Of a stretch of 64,000 nucleotides of DNA, positions 43,367 to 54,039 are shown piece after piece. The position numbers were made by a program, and so were the translations under genes. Origin of the DNA: Staphylotrichum longicolle (lineage: Eukaryota; Ascomycota; Sordariomycetes; Sordariales; Chaetomiaceae); contig JAHCVI010000001.1 in NCBI GenBank assembly GCA_019096155.1, positions 8,246,001-8,310,000 of the forward strand. The letters are read 5' to 3'. Within the stretch, counting starts at the first letter, position 1. Each line of letters opens with the position of its first letter. The notes beneath the pieces were generated by a model that saw only the letters and a program-made list of their open reading frames with translations, did not search any database and was not told where the DNA came from.

Positions 43367-46300
43367 ATGGCAGCCATCAAGAATGATCCCATCAATCTTT
43401 TGGCCCTTGGTGAGGCTCCTTGACTTGCATGTGTGCAAGATCACAACTGATTTGGCGCAGATGGTGGTGGTGTCCGGGGGCTCTGTTCGCTTCTCATTCT
43501 CGACGAGGTCATGAGGAAGATTCAGGATATGTACCGCCTTGAAGAACTTCCCAAGCCCTGCGAGTTTTTCGACATGATTGCTGGGACCAGCACAGGAGGG
43601 TAAGTCTTGGAAAGGTGGGAGTTGTAACTGATGTGCCAACGGTTGACCTTTCTAGACTCATCGCCATCATGTTGGGGAGGCTACGGATGTCCACCAGAGA
43701 GGCTATCGAAGAGTATGACAATTGCTCCTCAAAAATCTTCTCAAAGGCCAACAAGAAGAGCTGGAGCGTGACCGAGAGGTTCCGGGCCACCGCGCTTCAA
43801 GAAGTTGTTGAGGAGGTTGTCAAAAAACGTGGCAGAGGAGAGCGCATGTGGGATACCGAGTACCAGGAGAAGGGGAAAGTCGTCGTGTGTGTCCTGCGTG
43901 CCGCCGACATTCAAGACACGCGAACGATACGTTCTTTTCCCGGGGACCAAGGTGAGGACGAACAATGGGACAGGGACATCTTGATCTGGGAGGCTGCGAG
44001 GGCTACCACGGCTGCTTCTTCCTTCTTCAAGCCCCAGAAACTGGGCAAGGGGACGAAGGCCGAGTATTTTGTCGACGCAGCCATCGGCGCGAACAACCCC
44101 TTGAAGCATCTCCTTCGAGAAGCCGAGGCTGAGTTTGGGACTGGCCGACGTCTGGGTTGTGTGGTCAGCATCGGCACTGGCACCCGAGACGTGAAGCTGG
44201 GGAGAGCCGTGACGGGCCTCGTGAACTATCTCCAAGCCCCTCGCTACTATATTGGGCTGGTGAATTCGTTGAAGACCACTGCCACCGACGCCGAGAAGTC
44301 CCATCGCGAGCTGCAGGCCAAACTGCTCCCTTTCCCGGGCTCCTATTTCCGGTTCAACGTACCCAAAGCAGCCGAGCAAGTTGGCCTGGCCCATTATAAA
44401 AAGGCACCACTGTTGAAGTCTCTCACGGCGGCTTACCTCGCCGTTCCAGAGATCGTCGCGCAGGTGTGCAACCTCGCCGAGTCACTGAAAACCGACGGGT
44501 TTCACCACGGGCTGACCGTGGGCCTCATCAGTAAGTTATTGCTCTCTTGACGTCTCAACCCTTCACGTCGTTCCATGTGCTAAGTTCTGAAATAGCGGGC
44601 TTGGACAAGGAGCAGGTGATCCTATCCAACACAGTAACCCACCGGATGGGCATCCCGACCTCCTTCTTCACAGGAAGGCAGGACATCTTGCAGCGACTTG
44701 ACACCATTTTCTGCCTGCGAAACACCGAAGGGAAACCTCGACGAGAATGCCTGCTGCACGGAATGGGCGGAGTAGGGAAGACTGAGATTGCGTTGAAAGC
44801 GGGGGAACTCTTTGAAGAACGGTATACGCCTTGGTGCATCATTCTCAGTGAACGCGGCTGACAAAATTTGTTAGGTTCAAATACATCTTCTTCATCGACG
44901 GGACGATGCCCAACCGTCTGTCAAAGCTACGCCGAGATCTGCCGGCAGTACAAACTGGGGACGGAAGTACTCAAGCAATGCAGGATCTCGCCATACGGTG
45001 GTTGGAGGGGCTGACGGAAGAATGGCTCATGGTCTTTGACGACTGCAACCTGAGCGACCGGCAAGGTCATCTCCCGGGAAGGGGTAGGGGGAACGTGATC
45101 TACACATCTCGCACCACCGAACTACGCCAGAGCCTGCCAGCTGATTGCGTCATTGAGGTCACGCCGTTTGGCAAAGAGGACGCCGTTGAGCTTCTCCTGA
45201 AAGCTTCTGGCGCCGACGGCGCGCCTAGCGCAGCTCAAAACACCGCTCTGGCGAAAAAGATCGTGAAGGAGTTGGAGTATTTGCCGCTCGCTATTCACCA
45301 AGCAGCAGCGGCTGTCAGGGATGGAATAACGTTGGACGACTATCTGCATAATCTCCGCAGGCAGAAGGTTGGCATCCCCGGCAACCCCCGTTTAAAGAAC
45401 CAGACCGTTGAGAACAGGGCAGTCTTCGCCTCCTTAGAGCTCTCCTACGAAGCCATCATGTCCCGCCGGAGACGCTGGGGAAGACAGTTTGCTGGCCGCT
45501 CCGCAACCCTGGCCCTGAAATTGCTGTGGCTGCTCTGTTTCTACCACCACAAGGCCTTTCCCATGGGCGCGCTGGGGCGTGCAGCCACAGAGCGGTCCCA
45601 ACACTCGGCCTGCCCCCTACACACGATTCTGGACCCGCCTGATCGCGACTTCAACCTGATGCTGTGCGTCCGCCCGGACGGGAGCTGGGATATGCTCGGG
45701 GTTCTCGCCGCGTTGAAGGTCTTGGAAACCTTCTCACTCATCAAGTATGATCGCGACCGGTTTACTGTGTCGATGCACGTCTTGGTCCAACAATGGGCTC
45801 AGCACAGACTGGAAAAGGGGCCGGAACTGACAGAAGATCAAGGGGTGAGGGAGAACCCGAGGCCTAAAGACGACCTGTATTTGGGATACTCTCTGCTTGC
45901 GAGGATCATCCTAAGTGAATCGATCATTCTCTCACCAAAATCGACCGACAAGTCGTTTGCTCGGACGCTGAGCCCGCATGTCTCGGTGTGTCTCGGGCGC
46001 CGCTCAAAACCACTGGCCCATGAAGTGTACGGCGCCCATCTGCAGCTCAAGATTGGTTGGCTATACTACCTGAACAAGAGCTTCTACCAGGCCGAGGAAG
46101 TATATCTCGAATGCCTGCGCGTCTGGAAGATCGAGTTCGGCCACGTTTCTTGGAAGGTGATGAGCACATTGCTGATGCTGGGCCAGCTCTATCGTGAGAT
46201 GGGACGGCTTGGGGATGCTGAGCTTACCTTTCTGGAGATCAGAGATAGGCTGCACTGGGGAATGGACGACTGGGAAGCCGCCGCGTCTGGTCAACAAGCT

Positions 46301-47818
46301 GAACAAGATCTGAACCCCCAGACGCCTCCTTCTCCTACTCTCCCGAGGCCCTCTCCGACCACGCTCATTAAAAGGCTGCCGCGTCCAAAACATCTCTCAG
46401 AACCTACCTTCGGGTGGTTGCGTGAGGTGGGCCGACGGAAAAGCGCTTCGAACAACGGCGGCGCCGATGGGTCTTGTCAACCAGACAAAGACATGAGCCC
46501 AGAGACGGCGAAATCAAGCCCATCTGGGTGTCTGATCGAGCTCGACGATCTAAACATCATCCACTGCGTGACCCTCGCGGAACTGGCGAGGGTGTACCTG
46601 GACCAGCACAGGTACGGCTTGGCGATTGATCTCCTCCGGAAAGCTGCCACAAGGCTGGAAGAGTTGGTAACCGAGGATGACCAGGAACTCCAGAGAATCC
46701 AGGATGAGTTAAAGAAATTCACCGACCCTGGGGATGCTGCGTTTTGGTCCAAACGCCTGAAAGACTGGGAGAAAGCTGCCAAACAACCGGGGACTGATTA
46801 CGCAGAATATGAGACCGGCGTACTCATCGTGGCTGCCAACGCAGACTGCTGGCTCAGGAACCACAAATATGACACGGCATACAAGATGTACTGCAGAGCC
46901 TACAAGTCCTTCGAGCGGATTTACGGCCCATACGACCGAAAGGTCCTCGAGATCCTCCGCCGCATGGTCATCTGCAAGGTGGAATCGGACCAGTGCGACA
47001 AAGCAATCGAGATCGCGACCGAGTGCCTTGCCCGGGCACGTCGTGTCTACGGAGAGTGCCACCAGGAGACGGTCCTCGCACTGGAAAAGCTGTGGGAGGC
47101 GAACTTCTACCGGACGTACGAAGAAGACGACTACCAAGAGATGCTCCTGCGAGAGGCCGTGGATCGAGCGGAGGGGGCGCTTGGCCTCACCCATCCGATT
47201 ACCAAGCGAGTGCGCCAGAGGTTGACACTCGCAACTCAAGGCAACAAGAAACCGATGTGGCACGGGGTAAAGGATGAACCGGATCTGCAACTGCCGCAGC
47301 GGGAGCCGACATTGGATGCCCTGTGGCAGAGTTGCAAGGCGGCCTTGGAGAGATTCAGGGCCAGAGGGGCGCATCAGCTCATGATCAAACGCTGGGAACG
47401 TCTCGTCGCTTATGGTCCGCCGCGGACGCGGCTGGAGCATTGTGAAAGGATGATTGCATGTTTTGGCCCTCAAAGGTCCTTGGTCGAGACTTATCACAGG
47501 GTGCTGGACCAGGAAAACGCCAAGCCTGCGGACGAGGACCTTGAGTCCAGCTCGGTTGGGCAAAGGGGCTGTCGGCCGTCTCCTGATATTTGTATTTGTG
47601 GCGAGCCAGACCATGCCGAGGGATCACGGTGGCACGAGGCCCTGGAGAGCGAGGCTTGCCATCCTGAGGACACAGGGGATGGCGCGGAGCTGCAGTCGAC
47701 GATGGCGGGCGTTCCGCGAGCTGTGGAAGGGGATCTAGGGATAGCAGAGGGTGCCGGGGCCAGGAAGATGGACTGGCGAAACGTGCCTCTTCACTTCTTC
47801 GATATCGTAGGTCTTTGA
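43367..47818 (+). CDS. Patatin - NB-ARC - TPR NLR protein, copy 1 (PLP-1-like)
   Basis: Five exons: 43367-43409, 43461-43599, 43656-44530, 44596-44821 and 44875-47818, giving 1408 residues. The patatin phospholipase domain has the oxyanion loop D-G-G-G-V-R-G (15-21), nucleophile G-T-S-T-G-G (Ser58) and the catalytic Asp in F-V-D-A-A-I-G-A-N-N-P (D201). The NB-ARC domain has P-loop G-M-G-G-V-G-K-T (about 407-414), Walker B L-M-V-F-D-D (479-484), G-N-V-I-Y-T-S-R (500-507), L-P-L-A (564-567) and an M-H-V motif at the MHD position (about 728). The remaining 650 residues are helical, TPR-like (A-E-E-V-Y-L-E-C-L, Y-K-M-Y-C-R-A-Y-K-S-F), broken by a Pro/Ser-rich linker near 870-930. The architecture matches fungal NLRs that trigger cell death by lipase action. 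All catalytic and nucleotide-binding residues are present. Confidence 0.93.
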
Positions 47819-48352
47819 GAGATGTCTGTCACCATTTTCCCCGAGAACGGCGGCTCAAGTTGTATGTGGCGACTCGAAAGTCGCATCTGTGCTCAATGAT
47901 TTGATTTTTGACGAACTTGCGTATAACGGCTTATACCTGCATCCTCACCGTATGAGCTCACAAGGGTTTGGATTCTGATGTGATGACCTTGTAAGTATCT
48001 GGCTGCCAGTCCTCTTTTCAATGAGGGCTTGTGTTGTGTAAGTGGGAGAGCTGCCTCATGTGGTTAGTGCCCCTTTTTAATATCTCACCGATCTCGAGCT
48101 TGGCTGCTTTTGAGAGGCTGGGATCGTGCATGCGCCCCCTGTCCGGAACCAGTAAAGATGCATGGGAGAGCGGCTCCGGCGGTTAATGGGGAGCCTGTTC
48201 GATGTGACACAGCCGCTCGCTGCCTTGCCTGACGGGGTGTCCCCCATTTAGCTGAAAAGCGTGTTGTTTCCAATCCCCCCGGCATGGAACGACATTCCAA
48301 TTCTTTATCTTGAAGCACAATTCCGCAGTGCCATTATGCTCGAGGCTCGCCA
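47819..48352. promoter_or_regulatory. Region between the two NLR genes
   Basis: A 534-bp gap between tandem genes with the copy-2 promoter. An ATG at 48336, out of frame with the copy-2 start at 48353, opens an overlapping upstream frame whose first base context (A at -3) is better than that of the main start. Confidence 0.5.
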
Positions 48353-51300
48353 ATGGCGTCTCGCAACGATGAAGCGGTCAACCTCTTGTCTTTCGGTAAG
48401 TGTCAATAGTTTTGCTGAGGCCTTGTCCTGAGCCGAATCTAACTGGGCACCAGATGGCGGGGGGGTTCGAGGTGTGGCCTCGCTCCTCATCTTGCACGCG
48501 ATCATGGTTCAAATCAAGGATGCGTGCCGTCTGGAAACACTTCCCAAGCCCTGCGATTACTTCCATATGATTGCAGGGACCAGCACTGGAGGGTGAGTGA
48601 GGAACTGACGGCCGCCTTCCCTCCCCAAGGTTTGTTGACCTTGTCCAGCCTGATTGCAATCATGCTTGGGAGGCTCCGCATGTCCACAGAAGAGGCTCTG
48701 CAAGAGTATGACCGGTGTGCCAAGAAGATCTTCTCCTTTCGGAACAAGAAGTGTGAGCAGAAAACTGACTGGCAACCCCTTTATCTGCGGAATGGCAGCG
48801 GTGCTGACAATGCTTGCCAGGGACCACTGCCACTGAGAAGTACCGAGCCACTGCACTCAAGGAGGTTGTACAGGACCTTGTCCGGCGGCGCAACATGGGT
48901 GAATATCTCCTGGATATGTCGGTCACCCCTGAATCCAAAGGGTTATGCTTCGTCTGCACCATGCCAGCGCGAAAGGTTGAGCGGTGTAACCTGCTCTGTT
49001 CCTTTGAGAAGCCCAAACCCGACTACGACGTCGAGGTCAAGATCTGGGAGGCGGCACGCGCCACCACTGCTGCTTCCTTCTACTTCAAGCCCATGGCAAT
49101 AGGAGTTGGGAAGGACGTCACCGAAGAGTGTATTGATGCCGCTATCGGCTGTAACAATCCCATCGACCGCCTCCTGGAAGAAGCGGCGGACCACATCGGG
49201 GCTGGTCGTCGTTTAGGATGTGTGGTCAGCATTGGCACGGGGACCCGTTTAGTGAAGATTGACCGGGCGTCGACCGGCCTGAAGAACATCTTGCACATGC
49301 CGAAGTTTATGAAGGAGTTGTTTGGAACTCTGAAAAACACAGCAACCGATGCCGAAGAGCCTCACCGCCGTGCCCAGGCCAAGTTTGCTGGTTACCCCAA
49401 CGCATACTTCCGCTTCAACGTCCCGGACGTCGCCGACGAGGTTGGCTTGAACAAGTATCACAAGATGGACGCGCTGAAGATTGCGACTGCAACCTACTTG
49501 TCCCAGCCCCCTGCGGCTACTCAGGTCCTAAACGTGGCTACGGTGCTGAGCGGAAACGCTTCTGACCATGGACTGACGCTTGGTCACGCGAGTAAGAACG
49601 AAGCCCACTCCGTCTTGTCTCACTCGCAATGAGCCAAATACTAAATGCTGCAATTGACAGGCATGGACAAAGACCAGATGAACCTGGCAACCAAGGAATC
49701 ACGGCCCTTGGGCACATTCAACCTGAGCCGGTTTTTCGTGGCCAGAGAAGATATTCTGGCCAAGTTGAACGCGTGCTTTTCACCTCGCGACACCAGAGGC
49801 AAGCCACGGCGAGAGTTTCTCCTGCATGGTATGGGCGGAGTGGGCAAAACGGAGATTGCTCTGAAGACGGCAGACGCTCTTGAAGACAGGCATGTTCTGA
49901 AGATCAGCTTTGGGGAAAGACACTGGACGTTTCTAATTGAATTCATAGGTTCAAGTACGTCTTTTACGTCGATGCGACTACCGACTCAACAGTGGACCGG
50001 AGTTATGCCAACATCTGCCAAAAACACTGCCCAGAATATGGCCAAATAGGAGGCGTTGCCCAGGGAGACATTGGGGAAATGAAGGAGCTTGCTCTCAGGT
50101 GGATGGAGAAACTGTCCGACGAGTGGCTCTTGATATACGACAACCACCCCGACGATGAGCGGCTGAATCCGGTCCTCCCACGCCGTAACACAGGCAACGT
50201 CATCTACACGTCTCGATCCCAAGGCTTTTTGGCCGAACTCCCAGCCGAGTACGTATGCGAGGTTGAGCCATTGTCAGAGGAGGATGCTGTCAACTTGCTT
50301 TTGAGGATCGCAAACCGTGAGGACCTCAGAACAGATGAAAAGGAGATGAAAGCGATGCGGGAAAGCGTAATCGCAGTGGGATGTTTGCCTCTCGCCATCG
50401 AGAGCATGGGGGCTTACCTGAGAAAAGGAGATTGCACCGCTCTCACGTACCTCCAGAGATATCGGGACCGAAAGAATAGGAAAGAGCTGCTTAGTACACC
50501 AAATGCGGACGCTTCTTTGCCGGCTCGTCCGGGACTATATACCGCACTTGATCTCTCATACGAGGCGATCGAGAGTCTTGCACGGCGCGAAGGAAGAGGC
50601 TTACTGGGCTCGGCTGCACGCTGCGCTCTGACCGCACTCAACCTCCTCTGCTTCTACCACAACGAAGACATCCCGATCAAGATGATAGCACGCTCGGCCG
50701 AGGAACGGCATCTTTGGGGCAGCCATGCTATTTACCCCCTCTCAGACCTTGCAGGCGACGAGTCGATGGATGCAACGTGCTTGCTGGACTGCAGTTATGC
50801 CGACGGGACTTGGAATAATGTACCCTTTGACCTGGGTGTGCAAATTCTCCAACAGTTTTCCCTTGTCAAGAGGTCGCGGAAGGGCGGCACCATTTCAATG
50901 CATGTCATGGCTCAAGCCTGGGCGCAGGACAGGATGGACGAAGACGCTCGAACACGACAAGCTCTGGTGGCCCGAATAGTACTCATCGAGTCAATAAAAC
51001 CTGGCTGGAACAGGTTGGATCAGGCATGGATGCAATACCTGGTGCCTCACTTTAACGCCTGCATGGCTCATAAAGTTGGCGAGGCACATGAACATCCCCA
51101 GTACGAGGCCCTCCTCGACTTCAAGCTCGGCTGGTATTATTACCAACGAGGAGACTTCTCAAATGCCGAGAAGCACCTCATCAGAATGCTGCGGGCCTGG
51201 GACCTTAATGACGGTGGGCATGCCCCGAGTGCAGCGCGCGGTCTCACTCTTTTGGGAAACCTCTATCGCGACATGGGCCGCATTGGCGATGCCGAGGCTG

Positions 51301-52802
51301 CCTATTGGGAAGCACTTGACAGGCTGTATCTGCGCCGGGACGACATGCTTAAGGATTTCAAGGCCGAAAAGGCCCTCAAAGAGAAGCAGCAAAGAAGGCG
51401 GACGAGGCAGCAGAAGACGCTCCGTCTCCTTATTCCGGGAACTCTTGATGACAAGAAGGCAGGGCGCAAAATGACTGGGGACAAGGACGGGAAGGCCACG
51501 AAGGGTAAAAGCCAGCATCGGGCTCCTCTCGATACACCCGGTATCATGGCCAGCCAGGGAGCCACGACTCAACCCGTGGCAGAGACCATGGAAGAGATGT
51601 TAAGAGTGGTCAAGTTGGACGCAGCTAACCGAGAGTCCCAGAAGGAAGGCGTATTGGAATGGAGTCACGACGTGGCCAATGTCTTTGCAGAAGCAGCATG
51701 CCTTCTGTTCGAATCTGGAAGAGGCAAGTCGGCCAAGAATTGCCTCAGAAAGGCCATAGAGGAGGCGAAGTACTTTGAGGACAGGGACGACTTCCAGATC
51801 TGGACCTGGGAAGACGAACTCATACGGCACTCAGGAGGAGCAGATCTCAGTCATTGGCTTCAGCGCTACAAGGCAGTGAATTCACTTGATTCAGAGACTC
51901 AAGAAATGTTCAATGGGCACGAATACGCCTGCGTATTGCCGCTTGGCGTGGCCGAGGCATATCTTGCAGACGGCAACTATGCGGACGCCTACGCGATCTA
52001 CGAAGCCGAGTTCAAACGAGCGGCAATCCTCTTCGGTCCAGGCGACCGCAAGACTCTGTTCATTATGCGCGCGATGGCATTGTGCGCCGCCAGACGCGGG
52101 TTCTTTGAGGAGGGGGAGACACTTGCCAGGAGAGCAGTGGAAACGGCCAAGGCTACCTATGGACAAAATCACTTCCAGACAGCCAGCTGCCTGGATGTAT
52201 TGACAACTACCCTGGCCGCTCAGACATTGGATCTCGGCCCAGGATCAGAATTTCATGAAACGACGCGGGAGGCCTATGACTCGATTCGGATTGCTTTTGG
52301 GGAAGAACACCCCCTGGCTAAAAAGATGAAGAAGCAGCTGGAGACTTTTGGTTCTGGGATTTGGCTCATGAACGACCCCGATGAAGAGCTATTGCAGAAA
52401 ACCAAGGACCGAAATTCCGCTGAAGGCACATCGAAGTCGGAGGAGAAATCCGAGAACAGCGCGTCTGTCGTTTATAGAGAAGCTCAGAGAGAGAAATTCC
52501 GGGCAGAAGACAGACTAACTGCCGAGGAGAAACGCAAGCGCAAACGGCAACAAGTCACAAACGCAAAATCCAAGCCTCCCATGGTTGCCGCCGACGAAGT
52601 GCAACCCCCAGATCACAGGGCCACGACCACAGAGACATCGAAAATCCGAAATCAGAGGAAAGGAAAAAGAAAGGCAACCGTCGTCACTCTCTCTCCCATA
52701 TTTGAAGCCGAATCAAGCTTCGTTGAGACGACCGGTCCAGGGTTACAGATCACCGACAAGGAAGAGAAACAAGATGCCAAAGGAAAAGGGAAGGCACTGT
52801 GA
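48353..52802 (+). CDS. Patatin - NB-ARC - TPR NLR protein, copy 2 (PLP-1-like)
   Basis: Six exons: 48353-48395, 48454-48592, 48649-48752, 48821-49591, 49661-49889 and 49949-52802, giving 1379 residues. Exons 1 and 2 (43 and 139 bp) and intron 2 (56 bp) have exactly the same lengths as in copy 1. Patatin motifs D-G-G-G-V-R-G, G-T-S-T-G-G (Ser58) and C-I-D-A-A-I-G-C-N-N-P (D201) occupy the same residue numbers. NB-ARC: G-M-G-G-V-G-K-T, L-L-I-Y-D-N (489-494), G-N-V-I-Y-T-S-R, L-P-L-A and S-M-H-V. A TPR-like helical region follows. The last 120 residues form a Lys/Arg-rich tail (E-E-K-R-K-R-K-R-Q-Q, R-K-G-K-R-K) absent from copy 1. It has one extra intron (48753-48820), and intron 49890-49948 begins with GC where copy 1 has GT. 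It is a diverged tandem paralogue. Confidence 0.92.
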
Positions 52803-53123
52803 CCCGCTCTTAACTTCAACCGAGAACCAATTGCAACGAGGGGATGAGATTGGAGCGAGCCCGAGTTAATCGACTTGACTGACTCTGTCAAACGCGGCCG
52901 ATGAAAACCCGACACCACATGTGTGATCATTTCAATGACTTTCGAGAACCAACTGGAAAGCCCCCAGGCCATCGTTGATGAGCAGGAGTGGGTAGTTGGT
53001 ATAGACAGCAGCGATTGTTCTTACCTAGACCGACTGGTCAAGTCTCAAAGTGATTGTTTACATTGTGGCCCAGACGCTTCTAAGAACAGGTTACTATGCG
53101 ACCAGCCTTCGCCTCAACGCCTT
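52803..53123. other. Intergenic, convergent 3' ends
   Basis: A 321-bp gap between NLR copy 2 and SDHAF3. Nothing recognised. Confidence 0.45.
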
Positions 53124-53663
53124 TCATGATGACTCTGACTCGTGCCCTTCCGTCCCCCGCTTCTGAATCGCCTTCATCAACTCGTACAGCTGACCAAGTT
53201 GCTCATCTAAAAGACCCCATCAAACTGAAGTTAGCGTGGTGTCTGCGCCGTTGATGTGTTGAGAGAACTGTACCGCTCATCTTTGCGATCTTCCCCTTAT
53301 CAAGCTTCTCGCCAGCCCACGAATCCCCTTCAACCTTCTGGGCGTAGAGCTGCCATTCCGTGAGGAACCCAATCTGCAAATGACGGCGAATCAAAGTCAG
53401 TTATTGTGACCACCGTGACACCTGACTCTGTCTCGTCTGTGGCGTACCAAGTGAACGGGGTTTTCGACGTCCCGGTGCGCCCTGAACTCGGCCTTGACAA
53501 ACTCATCGCCCAAGAGTCGCTCCTCGGCCGGGAGGTGTTTCCTGTGTGCCCGAAGGAGGCGGCGGTAGAGATATATTGGCGGGAGGAGGGCCATTGGTCC
53601 AGGGTTCATACCGTTCACCGAGGGCATCGCTGATGCCATGAGCAGACGGAGAGCCGGTCTCAT
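53124..53663 (-). CDS. sdhaf3: Succinate dehydrogenase assembly factor 3 (Acn9/SDHAF3, LYR protein)
   Basis: Three exons: 53663-53448, 53373-53274 and 53206-53124 (introns 74 and 67 bp) give 132 residues, the usual size. The LYR tripeptide occurs in I-Y-L-Y-R-R-L-L-R-A-H-R (about residues 31-42), followed by L-G-D-E-F-V-K-A-E-F-R-A-H-R, then, in exon 2, I-G-F-L-T-E-W-Q-L-Y and, in exon 3, E-Q-L-G-Q-L-Y-E-L-M-K-A-I-Q. The family acts in the mitochondrial matrix and helps insert or protect the iron-sulphur subunit of succinate dehydrogenase. All splice sites are canonical. The gene is a housekeeping anchor next to the NLR pair. Confidence 0.93.
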
Positions 53664-54039
53664 GGTGACGAGATTGGATCGTGATCTCGGGTTTCCTCGG
53701 TAAACTGTTGATTAAGCGTTTCTCTTCTCAAACGATTTGAGATACCGTGAATCTCTTATCTCTTGGTTAATGAACCGTTAAGATTGATGGGTGCCTTGTG
53801 CTGAAGCAGTTGATGCTACCCGTTGTGTGTTTTTGGGATGTCTATGTTGCAATTCGATGTCAAGTTGCCATGGTTCTCGGCCCGAGCAGGCCATGGATGT
53901 TGTGGGTCTCAGTCACAGTGTTAATAAGCTTCATTTGACGCACTATGCATGAACCTCCTTTCCCCCCATTCTGCGGAACAACAAACAAGAAGCACACACT
54001 GACAAGGCATTGTCTATTCTTCGTCACTTCTGGGGGGTA
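53664..54039. promoter_or_regulatory. SDHAF3 upstream region and helicase 3' flank
   Basis: A 376-bp gap. AT-rich part at 53690-53800 with TTAATGAACCGTTAAG. No supported gene. Confidence 0.4.

Noticed and set aside
46709..47614. 301-codon open frame on the minus strand
   Set aside because: Antisense to the TPR-like part of NLR copy 1.
43367..52802. NLR pair as pseudogenes because many frames are seen
   Set aside because: All frame changes fall at good splice sites with matching phase, and every catalytic and nucleotide-binding motif is intact.
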